Below, piece by piece: positions 9,430-18,869 of a stretch of DNA of 64,000 bases; position 1 is the stretch's first letter; every line of letters begins with the position of its first letter. The notes under the pieces were generated by a model. The model searched no databases, was not told the origin of the DNA, and was given only the letters and a program-made list of their open reading frames with translations. The stretch is from Ruminococcus sp. (GTDB taxonomy: Bacteria; Bacillota; Clostridia; Oscillospirales; Ruminococcaceae): the NCBI GenBank assembly GCA_029060305.1, contig JAIDUG010000054.1, forward strand, positions 102,612 through 166,611. Direction: 5' to 3'. The position numbers and the translations under genes were made by a program.

Positions 9430-9483
9430 AGTTATAGAGAAGTTTTTCTCTTTCAACAAATCAACATAAGGAGGTATACAGCA

Positions 9484-9792
9484 ATGAAAATTACAGGTGT
9501 AAGAATAAGAAAAATTATGTCTGAAGGCAGACTCAGAGCAGTTGTTTCAGTGACTATTGACGAGATGTTTGCCGTACACGACATAAAGGTTGTTCAGGGT
9601 TCTGAACGTCTCTTTGTGGCAATGCCCAGCAGAAAAGACGAGAACGGTATTTTCCGTGACATCGTACACCCTATTTCAGCTTCTGCAAGGAAGATTTTCG
9701 AGGACGCTATACTTGACGAATACAGCAAACAGCTTGCTATGCTGGAAGTAGAAAGTGAAAACGTTTCCGAATCTGATACAACTGAAGAGTAA
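9484..9792 (+). CDS. spoVG: RNA/DNA-binding regulator SpoVG
   Basis: 102-residue SpoVG. The highly conserved core is present: IRKIMSEGRLRAVVSVTID, then MPSRKDENG-FRDIVHPI at residues about 55-75. Family members bind nucleic acid and modulate septation, virulence or sporulation genes in Firmicutes. It is monocistronic, with its own promoter, a strong AAGGAGG and a strong terminator. Its presence does not prove sporulation, because it is retained in non-spore-formers. Confidence 0.96.
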   Translation: MKITGVRIRKIMSEGRLRAVVSVTIDEMFAVHDIKVVQGSERLFVAMPSRKDENGIFRDIVHPISASARKIFEDAILDEYSKQLAMLEVESENVSESDTTEE

Positions 9793-9800
9793 TTCCTGAT

Positions 9801-9830
9801 AAAGCCTGCCGTATGTGGCGGGCTTTTTTT
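9801..9830 (+). terminator. Intrinsic terminator between spoVG and the Nudix gene
   Basis: A 9-bp stem (AAGCCTGCC / GGCGGGCTT, one G-U) with a 6-nt loop is followed by seven T. It ends spoVG and lies just past the Nudix stop, so it may also act on the opposite strand. Confidence 0.9.
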
Positions 9831-9833
9831 ATT

Positions 9834-10370
9834 TCACAATCCGAGAATCCTTGCCGTTTTGAGTATGGCAATCTGTGTTTTAGAATCTTTGATTTTTCCG
9901 TCCATTACAAGTTGTATTGCCTCTGTGAGAGGGACTTTTTCCACGTCAAGAAATTCACCATCGTCAAGATTTTGTTTTTCGTAACTGAGACCCTTTGCAA
10001 GATAAACGTGTATTACTTCGCTATTATATGCCGGAGTGGGATAAATTTCCCCAAGCGGAATATATTCCGTGCAGGTACAGCCGGTTTCCTCAAGAAGTTC
10101 ACGTTTTCCGCAGTCGTAGGGGATTTCGCCCTTTTCAAGTTTTCCGGCAGGAATTTCCGTCGTTACTTCCCTGAAAGGATAGCGGAATTGTTTCACCATA
10201 AAGATTTCGTTGTTTTCTGTAACCGGAATCACACATACCCCTCCGGAATGAAGAAGTACATCACGTATTGCTTTTTCACCGTTTTCAAGTTCGGCGGTAT
10301 CGTGTACTATTGTAAAAATCTTTCCTTCGTACACTGTATCGCTTGTAATTGTTTTTTCCTGTAAGTGCAT
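9834..10370 (-). CDS. Nudix hydrolase, ADP-ribose pyrophosphatase type
   Basis: 178-residue Nudix enzyme. The complete Nudix box Gx5Ex7REUxEExGU spans residues 76-97 (GKLEKGE ... RELLEETG). The upstream context VKQFRYPF and the PAGKLE segment are typical of NudF/YqkG-like ADP-ribose pyrophosphatases, which convert ADP-ribose to AMP and ribose-5-phosphate. It ends facing spoVG and starts 27 nt after the YfhO gene stop, so it is probably co-transcribed with it. Confidence 0.9.
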   Translation of the reverse strand: MHLQEKTITSDTVYEGKIFTIVHDTAELENGEKAIRDVLLHSGGVCVIPVTENNEIFMVKQFRYPFREVTTEIPAGKLEKGEIPYDCGKRELLEETGCTCTEYIPLGEIYPTPAYNSEVIHVYLAKGLSYEKQNLDDGEFLDVEKVPLTEAIQLVMDGKIKDSKTQIAILKTARILGL

Positions 10371-10397
10371 TATTTTAAAACCTCCTGTATTGTCAGA

Positions 10398-12827
10398 TTA
10401 TCGATTTATAAGATTTTTGCAGTAATCGTCATGTGCGGATATTCTGTGATATGAATCATAGTCGTAATAGTGTGAAATTCTGTAACTGTCATTTTTGTTT
10501 TTTCCACGGCAGACTATTATATATACTGCAAGTATCAATATTCCCGAAATGCTTATTAAAATACCAGCATTAAGGGCAGGTGTTCTGTAACGGAAAACTA
10601 TTGTATTGTCACCTTTTTCAGCCCTGACTGCAATGAATCCATATGAGACTTTTTCAACGTCAACAGGTTTTCCGTTGACTTCAGCAGACCAGCCGGAATT
10701 ATATGGAACACTGAAAAATACAAGTCCGTCATTATCAAGGGATATTTCTGTCTCAAAACCTTTTGAATCATATCTGAATGATGTGGAAGCCTTTTCCTGA
10801 TGTTCCTTACACGATTTTATATAGTCTTTTTTACTGAGTGAGGATATTTCAGATAAATCGGTTTTTTTGAGAATATCAGAATATTTTTCTGCCTGTTCAT
10901 TGTCGAGTACGAGGGAGTGAATCAAAGTTTTTTCACGCATAAAATCGCTTTTGTCTTTGAGTTCGTCAACAGTCACATAGCTGTCAAAAACCATTCCCAT
11001 AGGAATATAAAGTTTGTTTTCGTATATATCGAAATATTCGTTTTCGCCGACAAGTTCAAATTCCGGCAGTTCTTCCGGAATGTTTATTTTGTCTTCCGAA
11101 TCGTCTTTGTGCTGATAGTAGTATTTGACGGAAAACAGACCTCTTAAAGTATAGTGTGTGGTATCGGGACGTGATGCAACGTCTCTCTGTACGCCTACTT
11201 CCGGATAGAAATTCATTATAGAACTGTCAACAACACTTTGAAAAGCTCTCATTGACGGCAGACCCCAAAGCATAGGGTAATTATCATAGTTTTCTGAAAT
11301 ATCAACCCTGAAGAAATTGTCGTCTGATACACTTTCGTAAACGCCTTTACTGCCTTTTATAGCGGAATTTATATATTCATGTGCGGAATTTTGTGAAACT
11401 GCTCCGTACACTACAGCGGTAATCACACATATTACGGAAGCTCCGGCAGTGCACCACACTGAAAGCCTTTTATAATGTAAGTGCTTTTTTTTCCTGTAGA
11501 AAATATATCCTGCAATCACAAGAAATACAACGGCTATTCCTAATGTAATGACAAAATATGTTATATCTCTCGGCATTGTAAAGAAAGAAAGTTTATCGTT
11601 TTTCTTTTCCGGAATACACGAAATCAGACCATATGCGACAAGCATTACTGCACATATTTTTATTGAATATGACGTGTCTGTGTCTTTGTCGTCAAGGGTC
11701 TGTGCGGTCATCATTGCGAATATAAGTACAGGCATATAATACCACCTTGCATAGTAAGAGGCATTGAGCATATAGAACGCACTGTTAAGTATCGGGACAA
11801 ATGCACACACTATGCACAAGAGCGACAATCTTACAGCCCAGTGTTTCTTCTTTGAACGCATAAACGTTATAACTCCTACCATTGAGAATAAAGGCAGGTA
11901 ACCGCCTATTGAAGACCATTTCGCATTTTCGGAGTTGAAAAGGTTCGGACGTGCAGGAACGTCAACCGGCATAAAAAACGACTGTATGATTCTTGCAATA
12001 CGTGTCTTGTCGCTGTAAAGGACTACTGACTGTCCGTAAAGATGTTCACTTACACGTGAGTTTTCTAAAATCATAACGGCTGACGGAAGAAGCATTACAC
12101 AAGCTATCATTGTACCAGCTACTGCTTCCAAACACAACAGCCAGAATTTTTTCCAAGAAGTGTGGAAATCAGGGCATTTCATTCTGAAAAGATAGTATAC
12201 AACTAAAAATACAGCTTGTCCTGTAAAGAAGTAGTAATTTACAAAAGCCATAAGTGCAACGGTAACCGCAAAATAACCTTTCCGGTTGTTGTTGATATTT
12301 TCTTCCATTGCAATGAGCATTAACGGAAACAGTGCGGTAACGTCCTGAAAATGATTGAAGAAGATGTTATATACCTGAAATCCCGAAAACGAATACAACA
12401 TTGCACCGACAACAGAAGCATTTTTACTGCGAACGAATTTTCTTATGTACGTATATGCAGTAAGTGTTGCCACCCCGTGTTTCAGTGCAAGCAGAAAAGG
12501 CATTGACAACGTAACAAGTGAACGTGGAAGAATGGTTGACAACCAAAAAAACGGACTTCCTGTCAGATAGAAAGAATAAGATGTTATGAAATCAGAACCC
12601 AAATCCGTGTACCAGTTCCACCCAAACTGACCGTTACGGACAGCATCATTAGCTAAATTATAAAAAGGTATCTGCTGAGCGTTGAAGTCACCATAATATA
12701 TAAAGTATCCGCCGTCAGCTATCATTACAGGAATAACTGATATTAACAGACAGAAAAATCCCATAAGAAACGCTGTCAGGTATTTTTCGTTTGAGTTGTG
12801 TGAGGAATAGCTTTTTTTTATTGACAT
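10398..12827 (-). CDS. YfhO-family polytopic membrane protein
   Basis: 809 residues with about a dozen transmembrane segments and a large C-terminal extracytoplasmic part. The N-terminal loop (GDFNAQQIPFYN, then GWNWYTDLGSDF) and the C-terminal beta-domain (VPYNSGWSAEVNGKPVDV) are hallmarks of the YfhO family. These are GT-C-like proteins; the Bacillus member takes part in lipoteichoic acid glycosylation. The substrate here is unknown. It is divergent from the cysteine desulfurase gene across a 204-bp intergenic region that contains two minus-strand TATAAT hexamers. Confidence 0.85.
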   Translation of the reverse strand: MSIKKSYSSHNSNEKYLTAFLMGFFCLLISVIPVMIADGGYFIYYGDFNAQQIPFYNLANDAVRNGQFGWNWYTDLGSDFITSYSFYLTGSPFFWLSTILPRSLVTLSMPFLLALKHGVATLTAYTYIRKFVRSKNASVVGAMLYSFSGFQVYNIFFNHFQDVTALFPLMLIAMEENINNNRKGYFAVTVALMAFVNYYFFTGQAVFLVVYYLFRMKCPDFHTSWKKFWLLCLEAVAGTMIACVMLLPSAVMILENSRVSEHLYGQSVVLYSDKTRIARIIQSFFMPVDVPARPNLFNSENAKWSSIGGYLPLFSMVGVITFMRSKKKHWAVRLSLLCIVCAFVPILNSAFYMLNASYYARWYYMPVLIFAMMTAQTLDDKDTDTSYSIKICAVMLVAYGLISCIPEKKNDKLSFFTMPRDITYFVITLGIAVVFLVIAGYIFYRKKKHLHYKRLSVWCTAGASVICVITAVVYGAVSQNSAHEYINSAIKGSKGVYESVSDDNFFRVDISENYDNYPMLWGLPSMRAFQSVVDSSIMNFYPEVGVQRDVASRPDTTHYTLRGLFSVKYYYQHKDDSEDKINIPEELPEFELVGENEYFDIYENKLYIPMGMVFDSYVTVDELKDKSDFMREKTLIHSLVLDNEQAEKYSDILKKTDLSEISSLSKKDYIKSCKEHQEKASTSFRYDSKGFETEISLDNDGLVFFSVPYNSGWSAEVNGKPVDVEKVSYGFIAVRAEKGDNTIVFRYRTPALNAGILISISGILILAVYIIVCRGKNKNDSYRISHYYDYDSYHRISAHDDYCKNLINR

Positions 12828-12956
12828 TTCAGAATTGCCTCCGATACTGAAAATTATAACCTAAGTTAATTATAACATATCTGCCGTAAAAATAAAAGTA
12901 CTTTTTTCAAAAAAATGATACATAATAAATAAATTTCAGAAAATACAAAAATAATG

Positions 12957-12985
12957 TGGCAATCTGTTGGAATATGTGGTATAAT
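12957..12985 (+). promoter_or_regulatory. Promoter for the cysteine desulfurase-thiI operon
   Basis: TGGCAA, 17 nt, then TATAAT preceded by TGG (extended -10). It lies 47 nt upstream of the proposed TTG start. Confidence 0.6.
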
Positions 12986-13031
12986 AATTATTACGCTTTA
13001 AAAATTCAGATGAAAGGTATGAGTATAAACA

Positions 13032-14156
13032 TTGATTTATCTTGATAATGCTTCAACTACAAAGCCTTGTCCTGAAGCAGTCAGTGCTGTTATTGACGCT
13101 GTAACGGATAATTTCGGCAATCCGTCGTCACTGCACAGGGCAGGGCTGAACGCACAGCTTGCTGTTGACAAGGCAAGAAAAATAATAGCCGGTTCAATCG
13201 GTGCGGACGTAGGTGAGATATATTTTACTTCCGGAGCAACCGAAAGCAATAATCTTGCATTGCGTGGAGTTATGGGAGCTTACGGAAAAAGAAAAAACAA
13301 AATAGTTGTTTCTGCTGTTGAACACGCTTCTATTGAAGAGACAGTCTCCGCACTTGAAAAGCAAGGTTTTGAAGTTGTCCGTATAAGTCCACGTGAGGAC
13401 GGACAGTTTTATGCGGAGGACTTTATTAACGCCTGCGACGAAAAAACCTGTATTATAAGTATGATGCTTGTCAATAACGAAACAGGTCATATACTTCCGG
13501 TAGGTGAGACTTTCAAGGCAGTAAAGAAACGTTATCCGGAAATAGTGACACATTGCGATTGCGTACAGGGATATATGAAACTTCCTGTAAACGTAAGGAC
13601 TTTAAATACGGATATGCTTTCGCTGAGCGGTCATAAAATCCACGCTGTAAAAGGTATCGGGGCTTTGTACATAAAAAAGGGTATACGTGTTGTACCGACA
13701 GTTACAGGCGGTCATCAGGAAAAAGGAATACGTTCCGGTACTGAAAGTGTACCGTTAATATCGGCATTCGGTTCAGCCGTGGAAAAATACAATCTTACTA
13801 TTAAAGAACGTTATGAAAAAGTAACCGGACTGAAAAAACATCTGCTTGACAGACTGTCAGAAATAGACGGTGTATCAGTCAATTCTCCCGAAAATGCTTC
13901 TCCGTATGTCGTGAATATTTCCGCCGGAAGACGTTCTGAGATAATGCTTCACTTTATGGAACAGAAAGAAATATATATTTCAAGCGGTTCAGCGTGTTCA
14001 AAGGGTCAGCAGAGCGGAGTATTGCAACAGTTTGGCATAACAAGGAAAAATGCTGACAGTGCTTTACGCATAAGCATGACTGCTGAAACAACTACACAAG
14101 AAATTGATATTTTTGCGGAAACTCTCCGTGAAGGTATCGAAAAAATAAGAGGTTGA
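13032..14156 (+). CDS. Cysteine desulfurase (NifS/IscS type)
   Basis: PLP enzyme giving alanine and enzyme-bound persulfide from cysteine; 374 residues. It shows the N-terminal LDNASTT motif, the histidine EHAS (98), PLP lysine K202 (SGHKIHA) and the active-site cysteine C322 in SGSACSKGQ. The start is TTG at 13032, the only option because an in-frame TAA lies 6 nt upstream; its AAAGG is 14 nt away, so initiation may be weak. It is followed by an unknown gene and thiI, so it probably supplies sulfur for 4-thiouridine, like Bacillus NifZ. Confidence 0.93.
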   Translation: MIYLDNASTTKPCPEAVSAVIDAVTDNFGNPSSLHRAGLNAQLAVDKARKIIAGSIGADVGEIYFTSGATESNNLALRGVMGAYGKRKNKIVVSAVEHASIEETVSALEKQGFEVVRISPREDGQFYAEDFINACDEKTCIISMMLVNNETGHILPVGETFKAVKKRYPEIVTHCDCVQGYMKLPVNVRTLNTDMLSLSGHKIHAVKGIGALYIKKGIRVVPTVTGGHQEKGIRSGTESVPLISAFGSAVEKYNLTIKERYEKVTGLKKHLLDRLSEIDGVSVNSPENASPYVVNISAGRRSEIMLHFMEQKEIYISSGSACSKGQQSGVLQQFGITRKNADSALRISMTAETTTQEIDIFAETLREGIEKIRG

Positions 14157-14160
14157 TTTT

Positions 14161-14676
14161 ATGAAACGTACTGTTTATTTTCATGAAGATGATTATTGTC
14201 AGATAGAAATTCTTCCGTTGAGTGCAAAAAAATTCTGTCTGCAACAAATCAGTGAAATATTCGGGTTTGCGGAAAAACATACTGAAGAATACGGCTTTTC
14301 AGATATTTATATAAGAAATGAAAGTCCCCATTCAATACAGGAAGTGGGAATCAGTCACGAAAAAATTTCAGAAATTCTTGATTTTCTGCCGGAATTTGAC
14401 AAAGTAGTATCTGAATATACAGAGAACAGTCAGCTTGTTTTTTCAAGGGGAATTAATAATCATACGGCTGTATTCTGGGAAAAGGACGAAGATAATATAA
14501 TAAGTGCCATGTGGCTTGGCGGAATGTATATAGTTCCTGAAAACTGTCATATATGGCGTAAAATACTTACAGTTCTTGGAAATACTGCTCCGCTTATGCT
14601 TGCGGACTGGAATGCAGGAATATGTATTGATTTAACGAATGCAGAAGAAATTGAAAATTATATAAGGAGTTATTAA
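14161..14676 (+). CDS. Unknown protein in the thiI operon
   Basis: 171-residue acidic, soluble protein that I do not recognise. There is no signal peptide or membrane segment; aromatic residues are frequent (MWLGGMYIVPENCHIWRK near residues 118-135). It sits 4 nt after the cysteine desulfurase and 1 nt before thiI, so the three are almost certainly translated from one message. A link to tRNA thiolation is inference from position only. Confidence 0.8.
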   Translation: MKRTVYFHEDDYCQIEILPLSAKKFCLQQISEIFGFAEKHTEEYGFSDIYIRNESPHSIQEVGISHEKISEILDFLPEFDKVVSEYTENSQLVFSRGINNHTAVFWEKDEDNIISAMWLGGMYIVPENCHIWRKILTVLGNTAPLMLADWNAGICIDLTNAEEIENYIRSY

Positions 14677-14677
14677 A

Positions 14678-15856
14678 ATGAAAGAAATCGTACTTGTAAA
14701 ATATGGTGAAATGGTTCTCAAGGGACTGAATAAAAAGTCTTTTGAGGATATGCTCATAAAAAACATAAAACGTCGTCTTAGAAGTCTCGGACGTTTTAAA
14801 ATCACGTCTGCACAGTCAACTACATATATCACTCCGCTTGACGACGGTGTTGATTTGGAAGAAGTAGTAAACCGTGTGGGAAAGATTTTCGGAATATCAG
14901 CGTTGTGCCGTGCTTGTGTGTGCGAAAAGGATTTTGGTGACGTGACAGCAAAAAGTCTTGAATACCTTGACGAAATTCTCAGTAACGCTAAAACTTTCAA
15001 GGTAAACGCAAAACGTTCGGACAAGGCTTTTCCTATGAAGTCCCCTGAAATATGTGCTGAACTTGGCGGAATACTGCTTGAAAAATTTCCGCATCTTACT
15101 GTTGACGTAAAGAATCCGGAAATTACAGTAACTGTTGAAATACGTGATACAAACGCTTATGTTCACGCCGAAAACATAAAGGGAGCAGGGGGACTTCCGG
15201 TCGGCAGTAGCGGAAAAGCTATGCTGTTGTTGTCGGGAGGAATTGACAGTCCGGTTGCAGGTTACATGATGGCTAAAAGAGGCGTTCACATTGCGACTAT
15301 ACATTATGTAAGTCCGCCGTATACTTCCGAAAGGGCTTTAATGAAAGTGGAACAGCTTTGCGAAAAGCTGACCGATTACTGCGGAGGAATAGCTTTTTAT
15401 TGTGTACCGTTCACAGAAATTCAGGAAGCTATAAAAGATAACTGTCCGGAAGAATTCTTTACCATTATAATGCGTCGTATTATGATGGAAATAGCACAGA
15501 GAATTGCAGAAAAAGATAATTGTCTTGCACTCATTACAGGTGAAAGTGTGGGACAGGTTGCAAGTCAGACAATGTCGGCGATTGCCTGTACTGATGCTGT
15601 TTGCAGAATACCTGTATTCCGTCCGCTTGTGGGAATGGATAAAACTGAAATTATCGAAATCGCACGTAAAATAGATACTTTTGAAACTTCCATACTTCCT
15701 TATGAGGACTGCTGTACGGTATTCACTCCACGTCACCCGAAAGTGCGTCCGGTACTTTCAGACGTTGAAAAGGCACAGAACAATTTTGACTTTGAAACGC
15801 TTATACAGAAAGCTGTTGAAAACACTGAAATGAAGACTTTTACATATTCTGAATAG
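14678..15856 (+). CDS. thiI: tRNA 4-thiouridine synthetase ThiI
   Basis: 392-residue ThiI: N-terminal ferredoxin-like and THUMP domains (residues 1-165) bind tRNA, then a PP-loop ATPase with SGGIDSPVA (around 186-194) adenylates U8. The C-terminal rhodanese domain of the enterobacterial enzyme is absent, as usual in Firmicutes, so a cysteine desulfurase must hand over sulfur; one is encoded two genes upstream. It has a good AAGGAG before the ATG. The downstream 230 bp carry only the next promoter. Confidence 0.95.
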   Translation: MKEIVLVKYGEMVLKGLNKKSFEDMLIKNIKRRLRSLGRFKITSAQSTTYITPLDDGVDLEEVVNRVGKIFGISALCRACVCEKDFGDVTAKSLEYLDEILSNAKTFKVNAKRSDKAFPMKSPEICAELGGILLEKFPHLTVDVKNPEITVTVEIRDTNAYVHAENIKGAGGLPVGSSGKAMLLLSGGIDSPVAGYMMAKRGVHIATIHYVSPPYTSERALMKVEQLCEKLTDYCGGIAFYCVPFTEIQEAIKDNCPEEFFTIIMRRIMMEIAQRIAEKDNCLALITGESVGQVASQTMSAIACTDAVCRIPVFRPLVGMDKTEIIEIARKIDTFETSILPYEDCCTVFTPRHPKVRPVLSDVEKAQNNFDFETLIQKAVENTEMKTFTYSE

Positions 15857-16006
15857 AGTGTCGGAAGTGTGAATACGTTCCGCTATAATGTGTGAAATAT
15901 GTGATAATACGTCAGTTTGTACAGAATGGTTTTGTTTAATATGCACAAAAATATTATAATGAGATATTTATGAATGGTGATTGTATTCAATGTTTTATCA
16001 GTAGCC

Positions 16007-16036
16007 TTGACAAAAGTGTCTGATTTGCTGTAAAAT
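16007..16036 (+). promoter_or_regulatory. SigA-type promoter for the sortase-SpoIID operon
   Basis: Consensus TTGACA, an 18-nt spacer and TAAAAT, 50 nt before the first sortase start. No other feature is evident in the 230-bp gap after thiI except a hairpin near 15863-15883 without a T tract. Confidence 0.65.
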
Positions 16037-16086
16037 ATATATATAACAAGAATAAAATTTCTTATCGTTAGAGGAGATTCGGTCTG

Positions 16087-17817
16087 ATGAATGATAATTT
16101 GAATGATGTTATTCCTGACGGCATTCAGGATAAAAACAATACACTTAATGAAATTCTTAATTCGGTAGACAGCAGGTTGAAACCGAATAAAAATATTCCC
16201 GACTGGGAAGATGAGATTAATTCGGTACTTGAAAAACGTTCCCGAAAATCTGAAATTGAAGATATTCTGAATGAGCTTGAATCAAAAAAAGAAAAAACTA
16301 TTACTCATGAAGTTTCAGAACCGAAAAAATCTCAGGACGATGTACTTGAACTTGTGGAACAGATTACTATAGGAAAAAAAGTCAGCGAAATGACTTCACA
16401 GAAAAAAGTTGTTGCTGAGGAAGTAAGGGAAATTCCGAAAAAGGAAGAAACTGTAAAGGAAAAAACGCAGGAAAAAGTTACCGCTGAATCAACAATAATA
16501 ATTCCTTTGGAAAATTATGATTACAATATAATAAAAAATAATAAATCTGACAGTAAGATTAAAAATTTTCAGGGGGAAAATAAGTCAGATACACTTGTTT
16601 ATAATACACTGCAAAAAAAAGCTCCGCCAAATGTAGTGCGTTCAGTAATTGCGAACACTCCTACCGCTCAGGTGAGAAAACCAGTAAAAAAAATTGTGAG
16701 GGTGGAAAATACACCACCACAGGATTCAAATGAATCACATAAAAATGTTAAAAAAAATGTTCCTAAGCAGTCAACTGCCAGCGTAAGACCGGAGAAGAAT
16801 ATGCCGAAAAAGAAATCAAAAAAATCTTTAAAGGAAAAGTTTATTGACTTGTTTCCGCAGAAACAGGACTCTGTACCCGAAAAAATCAGAAAAGTTGTTT
16901 TCCTTTGTTCTATATGTGCTATAATAGTATGTGGTTATATGGTCGGGGATTATTACATTGATTTGGGAAAAAGTAAGAATCTTCATCAGGAAATAGCAAG
17001 CATATATGAGCCATACCCCTTTGAACGAAGTGAAAACGTTGCGACTATCTATGAACCCGATACAGAACGCACCTATACAGTTCTTGACGGTGCAAGAAAA
17101 CTTCTTGATATGAATCCCGATGTAGTAGGATACATAACTATTCCCAATACTCCTATATCAAATCCTGTTATGCAGTCCGGTGACAATGAAAAATACCTTG
17201 ACAAGAATATAAACGGCGAACAGTCAAGAGCGGGTGAGCTTTTTCTTGATTACAGAAACAATTTCGACAGAGTAGTCAACGGAAAACTCAGCGTTGCAAA
17301 TTCCGACAATCTTGTCATATACGGTCACAATATGAAAAATGACGAGATGTTCGGAAGTCTGAAATATTATCAGCGAAATTACAGTTATTACAACGAACAC
17401 CCTGTTATTTATCTCAATTCCAATTATGAATGTTACACCTATAAGATATTCTCATATTTTATTCTTGACGCTTTTGACGATTCTGAAACTGCTTACGACT
17501 GCTGGAATAAGTTTGATTTTGACGGTGAGGAAGATTTCTATAATTTCGTTAATGAAGCTAAGAAAAGAAGTTTCGGTCTGAATGACGTTGATGTTAAATA
17601 TGGTGACAAAATCCTCACTCTCTCAACCTGTAATACTGTTTTAGGTGACAGGGGAAGGCTTATCGTTATGGGCAGACTTCTCAGAGATGGTGAAGATGTG
17701 AAGTCAGGTACTGAAAAGAACGTGCAGAATGCCAACGTAAAATGGCCTTCAATATATTATCAGGAAAAACCTAATGAAAGATACAATCCCGATGCGGAAT
17801 TTGTTCCGTATGGCTGA
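16087..17817 (+). CDS. Class B-like sortase with a long cytoplasmic N-terminal region
   Basis: 576 residues. Residues 1-265 are charged, Lys/Glu/Asn-rich and probably disordered; one transmembrane helix follows (about 272-293, VFLCSICAIIVCGYMVGDYY), then a sortase domain (about 335-550). The catalytic triad is intact: His414 (YGHNM), Cys515 (LSTCN), Arg524 (GRLIVM). Sortases cleave a C-terminal sorting signal and attach proteins to the wall or polymerise them. Its class is judged from the YGHNM and TLSTC motifs and the helical insertion between them. The very long cytosolic tail is unusual. It lies 17 nt upstream of a second sortase. Confidence 0.9.
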   Translation: MNDNLNDVIPDGIQDKNNTLNEILNSVDSRLKPNKNIPDWEDEINSVLEKRSRKSEIEDILNELESKKEKTITHEVSEPKKSQDDVLELVEQITIGKKVSEMTSQKKVVAEEVREIPKKEETVKEKTQEKVTAESTIIIPLENYDYNIIKNNKSDSKIKNFQGENKSDTLVYNTLQKKAPPNVVRSVIANTPTAQVRKPVKKIVRVENTPPQDSNESHKNVKKNVPKQSTASVRPEKNMPKKKSKKSLKEKFIDLFPQKQDSVPEKIRKVVFLCSICAIIVCGYMVGDYYIDLGKSKNLHQEIASIYEPYPFERSENVATIYEPDTERTYTVLDGARKLLDMNPDVVGYITIPNTPISNPVMQSGDNEKYLDKNINGEQSRAGELFLDYRNNFDRVVNGKLSVANSDNLVIYGHNMKNDEMFGSLKYYQRNYSYYNEHPVIYLNSNYECYTYKIFSYFILDAFDDSETAYDCWNKFDFDGEEDFYNFVNEAKKRSFGLNDVDVKYGDKILTLSTCNTVLGDRGRLIVMGRLLRDGEDVKSGTEKNVQNANVKWPSIYYQEKPNERYNPDAEFVPYG

Positions 17818-17834
17818 TTAAGGAGGGATAACAT

Positions 17835-18869
17835 ATGAATGTGACAAAAGTTGTTTCAATAGCTTCAGCTTGTGTTGCTGTGGTTTCATTGTCTGTTTCC
17901 GTTATTATGATGAGACAGAAAGAGGAAGAACCTTACATACCTGCTCCGAATCCTGTTATTGAAGAAAGTTCAGAACCCGAATACGAAGAACCGGATAACG
18001 AACAGAATGTTATTTCCTATGCACCGAAGCCTGAATCAAATGTGACGAATGAATCCGAAAACAGAAATAAAATTAAACCTACTGTTCTGGATTATTTGCC
18101 GGTATATGATTATGTACCGACAAATTCGGGAATGTCGGAACATTCAAAACTCATGATGAAAAAAAATGACGATATTGTCGGTTGGCTGAGAATCAACGGT
18201 ACACAGGTTGACTATCCTCTTCTTAAAGACCCTGGGGATATTATGCCTAATACCGGTTACGGTAGCCAGTTTGTTGAATACAATGAGTATTATCTGCACC
18301 ACGATATTAACAGACAGTATCTTTTTGAGGGTAACATATATATGGACTGTCGTGATGATTTCGGAAGTGACGAAACAAAACAGTCTGAAAATATAGTCAT
18401 TTACGGTCACAATATGCTGAACGGCTCACAATTCGGAAACCTCAGGTACTATTACAGAGACCTCAGCTACTACTGGAGTAATCCATTTGTATATTTAAGT
18501 TCAAACTACAAAGACTATACTTATGTTATAGTGTCATTCTGCGTGACAAGCGGTAACGCTGATACTGATTTTCGTTACTGGGATATGGAAGAACTTGACA
18601 CTGCGGAAGATTTTAACTATTACGTAAACAGAATAAAACGTGACCAGTTACTTGATACAGGCGTTGACATAACATACGGTGACAAACTTCTCACACTTTC
18701 AACCTGTTACGCTGATGCAGACAACACAAGGTTTATTATGCTTGCAAGACGACTGAGGGACGGAGAAGTTGCAGGTGATTTTTCTTCCATTGACAAGAAT
18801 CTTCCTCTTATACAGGGACATATAAAACAAAACAAATCATTAAGGAGATTTTATGAAAAACAAAACTAA
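17835..18869 (+). CDS. Class B-like sortase
   Basis: 344 residues. It has an N-terminal membrane anchor (VSIASACVAVVSLSVSVIMM, residues 6-25), an acidic Pro/Glu-rich stalk (35-85) and a sortase domain with His192 (YGHNM), Cys291 (LSTCY) and Arg299 (NTRFIM). It is clearly paralogous to the upstream sortase in the catalytic domain but has a normal short cytosolic tail. It has a strong AAGGAGGG. Its 3' end overlaps the next gene by 17 nt. The substrate is unknown; no obvious sorting-signal protein is encoded in this cluster. Confidence 0.92.
   Translation: MNVTKVVSIASACVAVVSLSVSVIMMRQKEEEPYIPAPNPVIEESSEPEYEEPDNEQNVISYAPKPESNVTNESENRNKIKPTVLDYLPVYDYVPTNSGMSEHSKLMMKKNDDIVGWLRINGTQVDYPLLKDPGDIMPNTGYGSQFVEYNEYYLHHDINRQYLFEGNIYMDCRDDFGSDETKQSENIVIYGHNMLNGSQFGNLRYYYRDLSYYWSNPFVYLSSNYKDYTYVIVSFCVTSGNADTDFRYWDMEELDTAEDFNYYVNRIKRDQLLDTGVDITYGDKLLTLSTCYADADNTRFIMLARRLRDGEVAGDFSSIDKNLPLIQGHIKQNKSLRRFYEKQN

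Noticed and set aside
15863..15883. Terminator after thiI
   Set aside because: The CGGAA/TTCCG stem is short and has no T tract.
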